This document shows, piece by piece, positions 24,612-34,258 of a stretch of 64,000 nt of DNA. Position numbers and translations under genes: made by a program. Under the pieces are notes generated by a model that did not search any database, was not told the origin of the DNA, and was given only the letters and a program-made list of their open reading frames with translations. The stretch is from assembly GCF_030418125.1 (NCBI RefSeq), contig NZ_JAUHTR010000009.1, positions 62,001 through 126,000 on the forward strand, written 5' to 3'. Origin of the DNA: Fictibacillus fluitans (lineage in GTDB: Bacteria > Bacillota > Bacilli > Bacillales > Fictibacillaceae). The number at the start of each line of letters is the position of its first letter. Within the stretch, counting starts at the first letter, position 1.

Positions 24612-25694
24612 ATGAATGTTCAATTGATCATTGCCGCGTTAGTCTCATTCGCGGTGGTAGCGATCGCCATGCCTTTTATTATCAAACTGGCGATCCGCCT
24701 GAATGTGACTGACAAACCAAATCAACGAAAAGTTCACGATAAAATAATGCCCCGCTGGGGAGGAGTTGGAATCTTCTTCGGAGTGGTGGTCGGATATTTT
24801 GTCTCGGGCCTGTATGAAATGCAGCTAACCGGGATTATTGTTGGCGCGATTATGATAGTGATGATCGGCATGATTGACGATAAATTTGAATTAAGCGCGA
24901 GAGTGAAGCTGGTCGGCCAGATTTTTGCCGCCCTTCTCGTTGCCTCTACCGGGTTAACGATAGAATTGATAACCATACCTTTTGTTGGTACATTTCATTT
25001 AGGTCCATGGGCATACATTACGACGATCTTCTGGATCATCGCCATCACCAATGCGATCAACCTGATTGATGGGCTTGATGGCCTCGCGGGAGGCGTGTCC
25101 ATCATTGTCATGGTTACCATTGCAATCATGGCTGGATTAAACGGAAACATGATGATCCTTACATTGGCGCTGATCATTGCGGCGTCAACGGCAGGATTCC
25201 TGATGTACAATTTCAGCCCGGCTAAAATATTCATGGGAGATGCGGGTTCCTTGTTTCTCGGATACTCCATTTCCATTTTATCCTTGCTTGGACTGTACAA
25301 AAGCGTAACGCTTTTCAGTTTTGTCGTACCCATTATCATACTTGGCGTACCTGTGTTTGATACGTCATTTGCGATCATCCGGAGAATGGCAAACAAAACG
25401 CCGATTTCAGCTCCGGACAAAGGGCATCTGCATCACCGCCTGATCAACCTTGGGTGGTCGCACCGCAAAACCGTGCTGGTCATCTATGCACTCAGCATCA
25501 TTTTCAGTGTGGCGGCCGTGGTTTTTGAATCCAGTACGTTATGGGGCTCTGTAGTGATTGTTATCGGTTTATTGCTCATGCTTGAAGTGATTGCCGAAAT
25601 CATTGGCCTCGTGCATCATAAATACCGCCCGGTGCTGTTTCTGTACAAGAAGTTTATCGGAACCATGCAGGTTAACAGCCCGGATAAAGACTAA
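24612..25694 (+). CDS. tagO: Undecaprenyl-phosphate GlcNAc-1-phosphate transferase TagO
   Basis: A 360-aa MraY/WecA-family membrane enzyme with about 10-11 helices. It moves GlcNAc-1-phosphate from UDP-GlcNAc to undecaprenyl phosphate, the first step for wall teichoic acid. Catalytic-loop motifs are present: IDDKFELSARVKL near 89-101, NAINLIDGLDGLAGG near 145-159, MGDAGSLFLGY near 210-220 and the HLHHRLI metal/sugar motif near 273-279. Its place between the tua-like cluster and the GH92/tagV genes corresponds to B. subtilis tagO. It likely initiates both the teichoic acid and the acidic polymer, since no other initiating transferase is seen in the cluster. Confidence 0.92.
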   Translation: MNVQLIIAALVSFAVVAIAMPFIIKLAIRLNVTDKPNQRKVHDKIMPRWGGVGIFFGVVVGYFVSGLYEMQLTGIIVGAIMIVMIGMIDDKFELSARVKLVGQIFAALLVASTGLTIELITIPFVGTFHLGPWAYITTIFWIIAITNAINLIDGLDGLAGGVSIIVMVTIAIMAGLNGNMMILTLALIIAASTAGFLMYNFSPAKIFMGDAGSLFLGYSISILSLLGLYKSVTLFSFVVPIIILGVPVFDTSFAIIRRMANKTPISAPDKGHLHHRLINLGWSHRKTVLVIYALSIIFSVAAVVFESSTLWGSVVIVIGLLLMLEVIAEIIGLVHHKYRPVLFLYKKFIGTMQVNSPDKD

Positions 25695-25710
25695 CCGCAA
25701 AATAACGAGA

Positions 25711-25748
25711 GAAAGTGTCAGGCTATCCCAAGCCTGGCGCTTTTTTAT
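25711..25748 (+). terminator. Terminator after tagO
   Basis: AGTGTCAGGCT pairs with AGCCTGGCGCT across a short loop, followed by a T run. Confidence 0.8.
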
Positions 25749-25820
25749 TTGCCTTAAAATAATGAAGGTAATCCTAAAATAATGCAGATATTTGGTCCAT
25801 TTGCAGGGCGAATTTATTCT

Positions 25821-25843
25821 TATACTATATGTAAACGCTTTCA
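25821..25843 (+). promoter_or_regulatory. Promoter with overlapping cre site for the mannosidase gene
   Basis: TATACT at 25821-25826 is a likely -10 box without a clear -35. Directly downstream, TGTAAACGCTTTCA at 25830-25843 matches the catabolite-responsive element consensus TGWAANCGNTNWCA at every position. A cre at the start of transcription predicts CcpA repression when a preferred sugar is present. Confidence 0.75.
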
Positions 25844-25923
25844 GATGTATGAAGTGTTTTTATTTCAGGAGGTGAGTCATTCCGCGGTTTGATGGGTGTC
25901 ACGATTAAAAAGGAGGTCCAGGC

Positions 25924-28900
25924 ATGATTCAGTTGAACAGAAAGGCAGTTGCGCACGTACTTCTTTCCTCTGCAATGGCGGTCGGCATGCTAAGCGCATC
26001 AGGGATTGCACGGGTACACGCCGAACCGGAGACGAAGGCAGTGACAGATTTTTTTAGCTCGTTTGAATATGATCAGCAAAAGCCCACATGGGAAAACACG
26101 GTGGAGACTGATTCAAGAGGAAAGAAAATGTCATCGGGAATTGACGGGAATGTTCAGTATGATGGCATTCAGGGAGACATTACGAACAAGGTGGAGGAGG
26201 TGCGTGTCAGTGCTGAAAATCCGCCGAACGAAATCGGGGAAAAGCTGATCGACAGGGATGTCAACACAAAATGGCTCGCCTTTGAGCCAACTGGCTGGCT
26301 TCAGTTCAAGCTTTCCAAACCTGAAACGGTGGTAAAGTATGCTGTCACTTCCGCCAATGATTATGATGGCCGGGATCCGAAAGCATGGGAGTTTCAGGGT
26401 TCCAACGACGGCAAGAGCTGGACGGTGCTCGACACAAGAAATGATGAAGATTTCCCGAAGCGCTTTGAACGGAAGCTCTACACGTTCAACAATGAAACAC
26501 CCTATTTGTATTATAGACTCAACATCACAAAGAACGCAGGAGACGGCCTGACACAGGTGTCTGAAATTGCCCTCTCCAATGGCATTGATGTACCGAAGCC
26601 TCCGGCAGCCGATATGAAGTCCGAGGTGAGCAGCGGTCCTCTGACGTCCTATACGGCGAAAACAAAAGCCGGCTGGACCGGGACCAAGGCATTTACCTAT
26701 TCAGGCACACATCTTGAAAAGGGCAGAGCTTACTCCTATAACAAAGTATTTGACGTAAATATCAAAGTCAATTTAAAAACGCAGCTCTCCTATTTCATCC
26801 ATCCGGAATTTACCGACAGTGATCAAAATGATTATTCCAGTTCCTACGCCTCCGTTGATCTCGCATTTTCCGATGGAACCTACCTCCATGAATTGGGTGC
26901 GGTGGATCAGCACGGCATCCCGGTGACCCCGGAGAAACAGGGGAAATCAAAAACCCTGTATGTGAATCAATGGAACTATAAGCATTCCAAAATTGGCTCA
27001 GTGGCAGCGGGCAAAACCATTAAACGCGTTCTTGTTGCCTATGACAACCCCAAAGGGCCGGGTGTATTCCGGGGAACGGTGGATGACATCAAAATTACAG
27101 GTAAGCCTGTGCAAAAGAGCTACACTCATCTGACCGATTACGTTAACATTTTGCGCGGCACACAGTCCAACAGCACATTTTCGCGGGGTAACAACTTTCC
27201 GGCAGTTGCCGTTCCTCATGGCTTCAATTTCTGGACACCGGCTACTGACGCAGGATCTGCGAGCTGGTTATACAGCTATAATCAAAGCAATAACGCAAAC
27301 AACCAGCCGGAAATCCAGGCTTTCTCCCTAAGCCATGAGCCAAGCCCGTGGATGGGAGACCGGCAGACGTTTCAGGTCATGCCGTCCGACTCAGAAGCTG
27401 AACAGCCGGATGCGGACAGAAAGGAACGGGCTCTTCCGTTCAAGCACGAAAATGAAACCGCAAAGCCGCACTACTACGGTGTGACTTTTGACAACGGAAT
27501 CGAAGCTGAAATGGTTCCGACCGACCATGCGGCCATGCAGCGTTTTACCTTTAAAGGAGACACCTCCAGCCTCATTTTTGACAATGTAAACAACAATGGA
27601 GGCGTTTCAATCAACAAGGAAAAAGGAGAGGTAACCGGCTATTCGGATGTAAAAAGCGGACTGTCAACCGGTGCTTCCCGAATGTACATTTATGCCACAT
27701 TTGACCAGCCGATGACTGACGGAGGCAAGCTGACAGGCAAAGGCAGAGATAATGTTACCGCTTATGTCCGCTTCAATACGAAAGAAAAGAAAGCCGTTAC
27801 CATGAGGATTGCAACTTCCCTCATCTCTGTTGCTCAGGCCAAGAAAAACCTGGAGCAGGAAATAGAGGCAGAAGACAGCTTCCAGTCCATTAAGGAAAAA
27901 GCACAGCAAAAGTGGGAAAAGCTCCTGAGTAAAATTGAGGTGGAGGGTGCCAGTGAAGACCAGCTTGTGACACTGTATTCCAACATGTACCGGCTGTTCT
28001 TATATCCGAACTCAGGATTTGAAAACACAGGCAGCAAGGATAATCCTCATTATCAATATGCAAGTCCGTTTTCTCCGCCAGCGGGCACAAGCTCACCAGA
28101 GGCAACCGGAGCAAAGGTTGTGGATGGAAAAACATACGTAAATAATGGCTTTTGGGACACATACCGTACAACATGGCCCGCTTATTCCCTCTTTACTCCG
28201 CAAATGGCCGGGGAAATGATTGACGGTTTTGTCCAGCAATACCGTGATGGCGGCTGGGTGTCCAGATGGTCCTCTCCGGGCTATGCGAATTTGATGGTCG
28301 GCACCAGCTCTGATGTGGCCTTTGCGGATGCATATTTAAAAGGTGTCCGGAACTTTGATGTGAAGAGTTTTTATCAATCCGCCATTAAAAACGCTTCTGT
28401 TGTCAGCCCGAATGCCGGGACGGGACGAAAGGGAATCACACAGTCCATTTTTGACGGATATACCAGCACATCGACAGGAGAAGGCTTATCGTGGTCGATG
28501 GATGGGTACATCAATGATTTTGGCATCGCGAATTTGGCCAAGGCACTAAGCAAGGAGACGGGCAATGAAGATCCGGACCGTGCTCAATATAAGACTGACG
28601 CAAAATATTATCTGAACCGGGCACAAAATTATGTTCATCTGTTTAATCCTGATACTGGATTTTTCATGGGAAGAAAGGCAAATGGAGAGTGGCGCACATC
28701 TGCCGAAGCTTTTGATGCCCGTGAATGGGGCGGGGATTATACAGAAACGAATGCCTGGAATATGGCCTTCCATGCGCCGCAGGACGGACAGGGACTGGCC
28801 AATCTGTATGGCGGCAAAAGAGGGCTCGCCGACAAGCTGGACGAGTTCTTCAGCACTCCGGAAACCGGGCTGCATGCCGGAGCGTATGGCGGTGTTATCC

Positions 28901-30111
28901 ACGAGATGAGAGAGGCGCGGGATGTTCGTATGGGCATGTACGGCCACAGCAACCAGCCGGCACATCATATTGCCTATATGTACAATTATGCCGGACAGCC
29001 GTGGAAAACGCAGGAGAAGGTCAGGGAGGTGCTTGAGCGGCTGTATATCGGAAGCGAAATTGGACAGGGATATGCCGGAGACGAAGATAATGGCGAAATG
29101 TCAGCCTGGCAAATCTTCAGTGCACTCGGTTTTTATCCATTAAAGATGGGCAGCCCGGAATATGCCATCGGTGCTCCTCTTTACAAAAAGGCAACCGTTC
29201 ATTTGGAAAACGGCAAGAAAATTGTCATCAGCGCACCAAAGAACAGCAAGAAAAATAAATACATCCAGGGATTAAAAGTTAACGGAAAAAGTTACAGCAA
29301 AACGTACCTGCTCCATTCCGACCTGGCTGATGGCGCCCGTCTGGAATTTGATATGGGGCCAAAGCCATCCAAATGGGGAAGCGGAAAAAAGGATGCTCCT
29401 GCTTCCATAACCCCGTCTTCCACGAATGGATCAAGTCTTGCGCCTCATCCAATGAGTGACTTGATCGATCATAGCAGTGGAAAAGCGAGCGATGGAAATG
29501 GAGGTAGTCTTGATGCTTTGTTCGATAATACTTCAACGACCAGAGCAACACTGGAAGGTGATAAGCCAGTTATTCAATATGCCTATAATGAGGCGAAAAG
29601 GGTACAGATGTACACCTTGACGTCCGGAGCTGACGGAACTGAAGCCGAACCGGCAAACTGGGTGCTCAAAGGATCAGCTGACGGCGAACGCTGGACGATA
29701 TTGGATGATAGGGAAAATGAGCAATTTTCATGGCGGCTCCAGACGCGAAGTTTTTCCATTAAACATCCGGAAAAATACAAATTTTACAGACTGGAATTTA
29801 CGGAAAACACGAAACTGGCAGAAGTGGAGCTGCTCGGAAGGGATCTTGCAGGTGATATTCACCAATTGGAAACCTCAATCCGATCTTATGCCCAGTCCGG
29901 TGAACTTAAGAATCCTTTAAAAAATGACCTGATCCAAAATGTAAAGGTGGCTAAGGTTTTTGAAGAAAAAGGACAGTACACCAATGCAGCAGCATATATG
30001 AAAAAAGCAATCAGTCAATTGAAAACGGCAGCAGTGGACAAAGAGATTACCAGAAAGGCGCAAAAAGCTTTGGCAGCCGATGCCCACGCCCTGCTTAAAC
30101 TTTTGAAATAG
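25924..30111 (+). CDS. Secreted GH92 alpha-mannosidase with two discoidin-like domains
   Basis: A 1395-aa exported protein. A signal peptide covers about residues 1-37 with cleavage after VHA. Residues about 85-225 form an F5/8 type C (discoidin) carbohydrate-binding module, with WLQFKLSKP and WEFQGSNDGKSW. The glycoside hydrolase family 92 region runs from about 395 to 1130 and shows NNGFWDTYRTTWPAYSL, WGGDYTETNAWN, GHSNQPAHHIAYMYNYAGQP and GDEDNGEMSAWQ. GH92 enzymes are calcium-dependent exo-alpha-mannosidases, mostly 1,2-specific. A second discoidin-like module (about 1180-1295) and a helical tail follow. AAGGAGG precedes the ATG. It lies between tagO and tagV, outside the expected gene order, so it is probably an insertion for scavenging fungal or glycoprotein mannans. 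Confidence 0.9.
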   Translation: MIQLNRKAVAHVLLSSAMAVGMLSASGIARVHAEPETKAVTDFFSSFEYDQQKPTWENTVETDSRGKKMSSGIDGNVQYDGIQGDITNKVEEVRVSAENPPNEIGEKLIDRDVNTKWLAFEPTGWLQFKLSKPETVVKYAVTSANDYDGRDPKAWEFQGSNDGKSWTVLDTRNDEDFPKRFERKLYTFNNETPYLYYRLNITKNAGDGLTQVSEIALSNGIDVPKPPAADMKSEVSSGPLTSYTAKTKAGWTGTKAFTYSGTHLEKGRAYSYNKVFDVNIKVNLKTQLSYFIHPEFTDSDQNDYSSSYASVDLAFSDGTYLHELGAVDQHGIPVTPEKQGKSKTLYVNQWNYKHSKIGSVAAGKTIKRVLVAYDNPKGPGVFRGTVDDIKITGKPVQKSYTHLTDYVNILRGTQSNSTFSRGNNFPAVAVPHGFNFWTPATDAGSASWLYSYNQSNNANNQPEIQAFSLSHEPSPWMGDRQTFQVMPSDSEAEQPDADRKERALPFKHENETAKPHYYGVTFDNGIEAEMVPTDHAAMQRFTFKGDTSSLIFDNVNNNGGVSINKEKGEVTGYSDVKSGLSTGASRMYIYATFDQPMTDGGKLTGKGRDNVTAYVRFNTKEKKAVTMRIATSLISVAQAKKNLEQEIEAEDSFQSIKEKAQQKWEKLLSKIEVEGASEDQLVTLYSNMYRLFLYPNSGFENTGSKDNPHYQYASPFSPPAGTSSPEATGAKVVDGKTYVNNGFWDTYRTTWPAYSLFTPQMAGEMIDGFVQQYRDGGWVSRWSSPGYANLMVGTSSDVAFADAYLKGVRNFDVKSFYQSAIKNASVVSPNAGTGRKGITQSIFDGYTSTSTGEGLSWSMDGYINDFGIANLAKALSKETGNEDPDRAQYKTDAKYYLNRAQNYVHLFNPDTGFFMGRKANGEWRTSAEAFDAREWGGDYTETNAWNMAFHAPQDGQGLANLYGGKRGLADKLDEFFSTPETGLHAGAYGGVIHEMREARDVRMGMYGHSNQPAHHIAYMYNYAGQPWKTQEKVREVLERLYIGSEIGQGYAGDEDNGEMSAWQIFSALGFYPLKMGSPEYAIGAPLYKKATVHLENGKKIVISAPKNSKKNKYIQGLKVNGKSYSKTYLLHSDLADGARLEFDMGPKPSKWGSGKKDAPASITPSSTNGSSLAPHPMSDLIDHSSGKASDGNGGSLDALFDNTSTTRATLEGDKPVIQYAYNEAKRVQMYTLTSGADGTEAEPANWVLKGSADGERWTILDDRENEQFSWRLQTRSFSIKHPEKYKFYRLEFTENTKLAEVELLGRDLAGDIHQLETSIRSYAQSGELKNPLKNDLIQNVKVAKVFEEKGQYTNAAAYMKKAISQLKTAAVDKEITRKAQKALAADAHALLKLLK

Positions 30112-30118
30112 CAACAGA

Positions 30119-30148
30119 AAACACCCGCCGGATTCGGCGGGTGTTGTT
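30119..30148. terminator. Bidirectional terminator
   Basis: ACACCCGCCG at 30121-30130 pairs with CGGCGGGTGT at 30135-30144. A-rich left and T-rich right flanks serve the convergent genes. Confidence 0.85.
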
Positions 30149-30161
30149 TTGTCTTATGGTT

Positions 30162-31232
30162 TTATTGTCCGGATTCACTGCTGTTACCGGTGCTGTTGCT
30201 GTCCGATGAAGCAGCTCCTTTTCCTTTGTAATCCAAAATTTCTTTCATTCGTTCACTGGCCTTTTGGACAGTAGCTGGATCAGGTTCAAAGAAATACTGA
30301 CCATTGATGTATTCATCCTGTCCGCCAATTTTAAGTTGTTCCAGCTTTTTATTCTGAATGCTGCTGTAGAAGTTTCTCATACCAAACAATTCTCTAAGCG
30401 AAATGTTGGTTTGTACATTGCTTCCAACAGATTGAAGCAGATTATCCGCCCGTGAGATGGATTTAATGGAGAGCGCCTTTTGGGCAACAGCTTCCATCGC
30501 TTGCCGCTGACGGTCCTGCCGGCCAAAATCGCCACGGACATCCTGTTTGCGCATTTGAACGTAGGTTAATGCCTCATCACCATTCAAGTGCATTTTGCCT
30601 TTATGGAAGTAAAGCTTCTTGCCTTTCAGGTTTTTCTGGTCAAAGTCAAACGGCACATTGACGTCTATGCCGCCAACGGAGTCCACAACTTCCTTGAAGC
30701 CCTGAAAGTTTGTACGAACGTAGTAGTCAATCGGCACATCAAGGAAATTTTCAACAGCATCAATCGTTGCCTCTTCCTTATGGCCTTTCTTTCCGTAAGC
30801 ATATGCGTGTGTAATTTTGCTTTTGCGTCCAATTACCGGCAGATACACGCGTGAATCCCGTGGAATGCTGGTAATAGATGCTTCTTTCGTATCGGGATTA
30901 ACCGTAAGCACCATCAAAGCGTCTGTGTGCCCTGGTGATCCTTTATAGCTCTCCACTCCCATCAAGAGAATGTTAACAGGGTCTTTACCCATAGCGACTT
31001 TATCCATGCGCATCTCAGATTGATTGCCATTGGCCAGGCCTTTATAGCTGTCATCCGCTGTTGTTTTCACTTTATACGCGAGATACCCTGCATACGCCAC
31101 GCCGCCAAGCATCAATAGGACCAAAAGAACAAGCATCAGGCGGAGTAAACGGCGGAAAGGACGGCGCTTCCGCTTCCTGACTTTCCTTCTGACGAGCCTT
31201 GTCGGCTGCCTTTCTTCGTTATAATAGCTCAT
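30162..31232 (-). CDS. tagV: LCP-family wall polymer ligase, TagV (YvhJ) position
   Basis: A second LytR-CpsA-Psr protein, 356 aa, clearly paralogous to the one at 10061-11080. It has a basic N terminus, a membrane helix near residues 30-52 and the LCP domain from about 85. Conserved blocks are VNILLMGVESY, SIPRDSRVYLP with the phosphate-binding Arg, and MRKQDVRGDFGRQDRQRQA. The C-terminal 20 residues are Ser/Gly/Asn-rich. TGAGGA precedes the ATG. Position beside yvyE matches B. subtilis tagV (yvhJ), so the symbol is positional. It may attach teichoic acid, the acidic polymer or both to peptidoglycan. Confidence 0.85.
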   Translation of the reverse strand: MSYYNEERQPTRLVRRKVRKRKRRPFRRLLRLMLVLLVLLMLGGVAYAGYLAYKVKTTADDSYKGLANGNQSEMRMDKVAMGKDPVNILLMGVESYKGSPGHTDALMVLTVNPDTKEASITSIPRDSRVYLPVIGRKSKITHAYAYGKKGHKEEATIDAVENFLDVPIDYYVRTNFQGFKEVVDSVGGIDVNVPFDFDQKNLKGKKLYFHKGKMHLNGDEALTYVQMRKQDVRGDFGRQDRQRQAMEAVAQKALSIKSISRADNLLQSVGSNVQTNISLRELFGMRNFYSSIQNKKLEQLKIGGQDEYINGQYFFEPDPATVQKASERMKEILDYKGKGAASSDSNSTGNSSESGQ

Positions 31233-31336
31233 GTTTTATTCCTCACTTTAAAGGGAAAATTCCCTGATTAATCTGTCAACCATTTTGCCCTACAGTCCAT
31301 AGTCTTCGACAAAATCTGAGTTAATTGGGGATAGTT

Positions 31337-31972
31337 TTACAGAATTTTTTCTTCCAGATATTCAAGAGAGCCGTCTTCTATTGTAGCATTTGCATTTGTA
31401 AGGTTTATTACGTATTCTTTAAAAATTTGTAAGTTTTCTGCCGCCACATACACTATAATTTCAACCTGTTCCTGATAGTTGATCTCTTTAATGAGATAAG
31501 GGGAGGACCGCAATTCATTTTCGACTTTGCCAAGGAGAGTGTAGTCAATTTTTGTATGAACGGTTTGCATTAGTTTCCGTTCTACAACACCAATGGCATT
31601 CAGTCCCTCACTCACGCTTTTTCCGTATGCACGGATCAGACCGCCGGCGCCAAGTTTGATTCCGCCAAAATAGCGGGTCACCACCACAACAACATCTTTT
31701 AAGCGGCGTTTTTTGAGCACTTCGAGCATGGGAACCCCTGCTGTACCGCCGGGCTCGCCATCATCATTTGCTTTTTGGATCTGATCGTGCTCCCCGATGA
31801 GGTACGCTGAACAGTTATGATTGGCGCTGTGGTGCCTTTTTTTTATGGATTGAATAAACTCGTTGGCTTCGGTTTCTGTAGCTGCACGGGCGATGTGGGC
31901 AATAAAGCGGGACCGCTCTATCACAATCTCGTGTTCTCCGTTTTCTTTCACGGTAAGATAGTTGGATAACAT
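31337..31972 (-). CDS. yvyE: YvyE/YigZ (IMPACT) family protein
   Basis: A 211-aa IMPACT/YigZ family protein. The N-terminal UPF0029 domain shows the signatures IERSRFIAHI near 18-27, HHSANHNCSAYLIG near 47-60, and DDGEPGGTAGVPMLEVL near 71-87, followed by VVVVTRYFGGIKLGAGGLIRAYG near 95-117. The C-terminal part is the DUF1949 ferredoxin-like domain. Its biochemical function is not settled. The family is linked to translation and proteolysis. In B. subtilis yvyE is also divergent from degS, so the position supports the call. Confidence 0.92.
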   Translation of the reverse strand: MLSNYLTVKENGEHEIVIERSRFIAHIARAATETEANEFIQSIKKRHHSANHNCSAYLIGEHDQIQKANDDGEPGGTAGVPMLEVLKKRRLKDVVVVVTRYFGGIKLGAGGLIRAYGKSVSEGLNAIGVVERKLMQTVHTKIDYTLLGKVENELRSSPYLIKEINYQEQVEIIVYVAAENLQIFKEYVINLTNANATIEDGSLEYLEEKIL

Positions 31973-32307
31973 AGTTAGGGTGCTCCTTACTTATGAATTT
32001 AATAATCAGCTTCGATTATGAATTAAAATAGCAATTGGGCAAGTAATGAAAATTTAACGTGCAAATTCTCCTGAAAAGCTACAAATACAAGGGATTTAGT
32101 GCTATCCTTCATTATAAGGCGGTATAGTCTTTCCTACAAATTTCTTTGGATAAAAGACATAAAATTCCTTTTTGTATCGAAGTTTATATGGAATAAATGT
32201 TTTTATTTGGATTTATGGTAAGAAAGTACTAATCCCAAATTAGGTAAGATGGTTCTCGAACTAAAGTCTGTTCTTCTTTATCGTTTGCATTGGAGGATAT
32301 TTACAAG
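31973..32307 (+). other. Intergenic region between yvyE and degS
   Basis: This 335-bp gap is AT-rich and holds no gene. Divergent promoters for yvyE and degSU must lie here, but I find no well-spaced SigA pair and no repeat I could defend as a DegU site. GGAGG at 32292-32296 is the degS ribosome site. Confidence 0.5.
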
Positions 32308-33468
32308 ATGGCAGCTAAAACACAAATCGACCCACGGCTTTTAGATGGCATTCTTACAGAAACCATGAATACCGTTAAAGTAAGCCAGACCCAGGTTTTT
32401 GATATCAGCGAAGAATCCAGACAAGAATTTATGCGTCTGGCCAAAGAGCTGGAAGACGTAAAAGAAAAAGCACTTGAAGCCATCGACCGGTCGGATTTGC
32501 TGGAAGAGAAATCAAAAATCGCCAGATCAAAGCTTGCCCAAGTGAGCAAGCATTTTGAGAAGTACAGTGAGAGAGACATCCGCGAGGCTTATGAAAGTGC
32601 AAACGCCATACAGATTGAAATGTCGATCGCCCGCCAGACAGAAAAACAATTGCGTGAAAAAAGAGATGATCTGGAAAGACGCTTAAATGGACTGAAAGAG
32701 ACCGTGTCGAAGGCGGAATCGCTTGTCGGACAGATTTCGGTTGTCTTGAATTACTTAAGCGGGGATCTTATGAAAATTAATGAGCTTGTGGAAGACGCCA
32801 AACAAAAACAGGAGTTCGGCCTGCAAATCATTGAAGCCCAGGAGGAAGAGCGCCGCCGTGTATCACGCGAGATCCATGACGGTCCAGCCCAGCTGATGGC
32901 CAATGTGCTGATCCGTTCCGAACTTGTTGAAAAGGTGTTTAAGGAAAAAGGTACACAAGCAGCAGTCGGTGAAATCAGAGATTTACGCGAGATGGTCCGG
33001 GCCTCACTGCGAGAAGTGAGAAGAATCATATACGATCTCCGGCCCATGGCGCTTGATGACTTAGGACTCATCCCAACCTTAAAAAAATACCTGCGCAACG
33101 TCCAGGAAAGTACAGGTATTGAAATCGAGCTCGTGCCAATCGGGAATGAACGAAGATTTCATACGAAAATGGAAATAGCATTATTCAGGTTAATTCAGGA
33201 AGCCGTCCAGAATTCATGCAAGCATGCTGATCCGAAACATATTTCAGTAAAAATAGAATTCACGGACCGCAGAGTATCTTTATTTATAAAGGATGACGGA
33301 AAAGGTTTTAATGCTCAGGAGCAGCAAAAAACCAATTCGTTTGGATTAATTGGCATGAGAGAACGCGTAGAACTCCTGGAGGGAACGCTCAGGATTCAAT
33401 CACGCTTAAATTATGGAACCGGGGTTTATATCCAAATACCTATACGAGATCGGGAGGGTTCAGAATGA
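32308..33468 (+). CDS. degS: Sensor histidine kinase DegS
   Basis: A cytoplasmic sensor kinase of 386 aa, collinear with B. subtilis DegS (385 aa). The N-terminal half is a coiled-coil signalling domain. The HisKA_3 motif [11 protein letters not shown] holds the phosphorylated H190. The ATPase domain has [11 protein letters not shown] (N box) and KDDGKGFN and [10 protein letters not shown] (G boxes). It phosphorylates and dephosphorylates DegU in response to cell-state signals. The frame is open from a TTG at 32290, but homology and GGAGG 11 nt upstream favour the ATG at 32308. It overlaps degU by 4 nt (ATGA). Confidence 0.96.
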   Translation: MAAKTQIDPRLLDGILTETMNTVKVSQTQVFDISEESRQEFMRLAKELEDVKEKALEAIDRSDLLEEKSKIARSKLAQVSKHFEKYSERDIREAYESANAIQIEMSIARQTEKQLREKRDDLERRLNGLKETVSKAESLVGQISVVLNYLSGDLMKINELVEDAKQKQEFGLQIIEAQEEERRRVSREIHDGPAQLMANVLIRSELVEKVFKEKGTQAAVGEIRDLREMVRASLREVRRIIYDLRPMALDDLGLIPTLKKYLRNVQESTGIEIELVPIGNERRFHTKMEIALFRLIQEAVQNSCKHADPKHISVKIEFTDRRVSLFIKDDGKGFNAQEQQKTNSFGLIGMRERVELLEGTLRIQSRLNYGTGVYIQIPIRDREGSE

Positions 33469-34205
33469 AAAGTCTAGATGTTTACGAGTCCAGTGCTGAC
33501 GCACCGGAAAAAACAAGAATTGCTATTATTGACGATCATCGTTTGTTCAGAGAAGGTGTAAAGCGCATTCTTGATATGGAAGAAGAATTTTCTGTTGTCG
33601 CAGAAGGTGACGATGGTTCCGAAGCTGAAGGTATCGTAAGTGAACACCATCCGGATGTGGTGCTGATGGATATTAACATGCCAAACATTAATGGTGTGGA
33701 AGCCACTCGTCGTCTGGTCGAAAAGGCTCCGGAGACAAAAGTCATCATCCTCTCCATTCATGACGATGAGACCTATGTGACCCATGCGGTCCAAACCGGT
33801 GCTTCCGGTTATCTGTTAAAGGAAATGGATGCAGATTCGCTTATTGAAGCAGTTAAGGTAGTGGCCGAAGGAGGAGCATATCTTCATCCGAAAATTACGT
33901 ATAATCTGCTGAATGAATTCCGCCGGTTGTCAACAACGACAAAGACCAATAGTTCAAACACGAATACAATTGGTCTGCAGGAAGTGGAATACAGAAAACC
34001 GCTGCATATCCTGACCCGCCGTGAATGCGAGGTTCTACAATTGCTGGCTGATGGAAAAAGTAACCGCGGCATCGGAGAGGACCTGTTTATTTCTGAAAAA
34101 ACAGTAAAAAATCATGTGAGCAATATCCTTCAAAAAATGAATGTAAATGACCGTACGCAAGCTGTTGTTGAAGCAATCAAAAATGGCTGGGTCAAAGTGA
34201 AATAG
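33465..34205 (+). CDS. degU: Response regulator DegU
   Basis: A NarL/LuxR-type response regulator of 246 aa. The receiver domain has IDDH near 22-25, the phosphorylated D69 in [10 protein letters not shown], and K119-type conserved lysine in [10 protein letters not shown]. The C-terminal HTH is nearly identical in character to B. subtilis Deg[24 protein letters not shown] and [24 protein letters not shown]. DegU controls degradative enzymes, competence, biofilm formation and motility. It has about 15 extra N-terminal residues compared with B. subtilis, unless translation starts inside. The ATG overlaps the degS stop, so the pair is coupled. Confidence 0.97.
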   Translation: MKSLDVYESSADAPEKTRIAIIDDHRLFREGVKRILDMEEEFSVVAEGDDGSEAEGIVSEHHPDVVLMDINMPNINGVEATRRLVEKAPETKVIILSIHDDETYVTHAVQTGASGYLLKEMDADSLIEAVKVVAEGGAYLHPKITYNLLNEFRRLSTTTKTNSSNTNTIGLQEVEYRKPLHILTRRECEVLQLLADGKSNRGIGEDLFISEKTVKNHVSNILQKMNVNDRTQAVVEAIKNGWVKVK

Positions 34206-34221
34206 AAAAGTACATGTGATG

Positions 34222-34257
34222 AAAGCCGGGTGCTTAAGTGAGCCTGGCTTTTTTTAG
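34222..34257 (+). terminator. Terminator after degU
   Basis: AAGCCGGG pairs with CCTGGCTT around a 12-nt loop, followed by seven T, on the strand of degU. Confidence 0.75.
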
Positions 34258-34258
34258 T

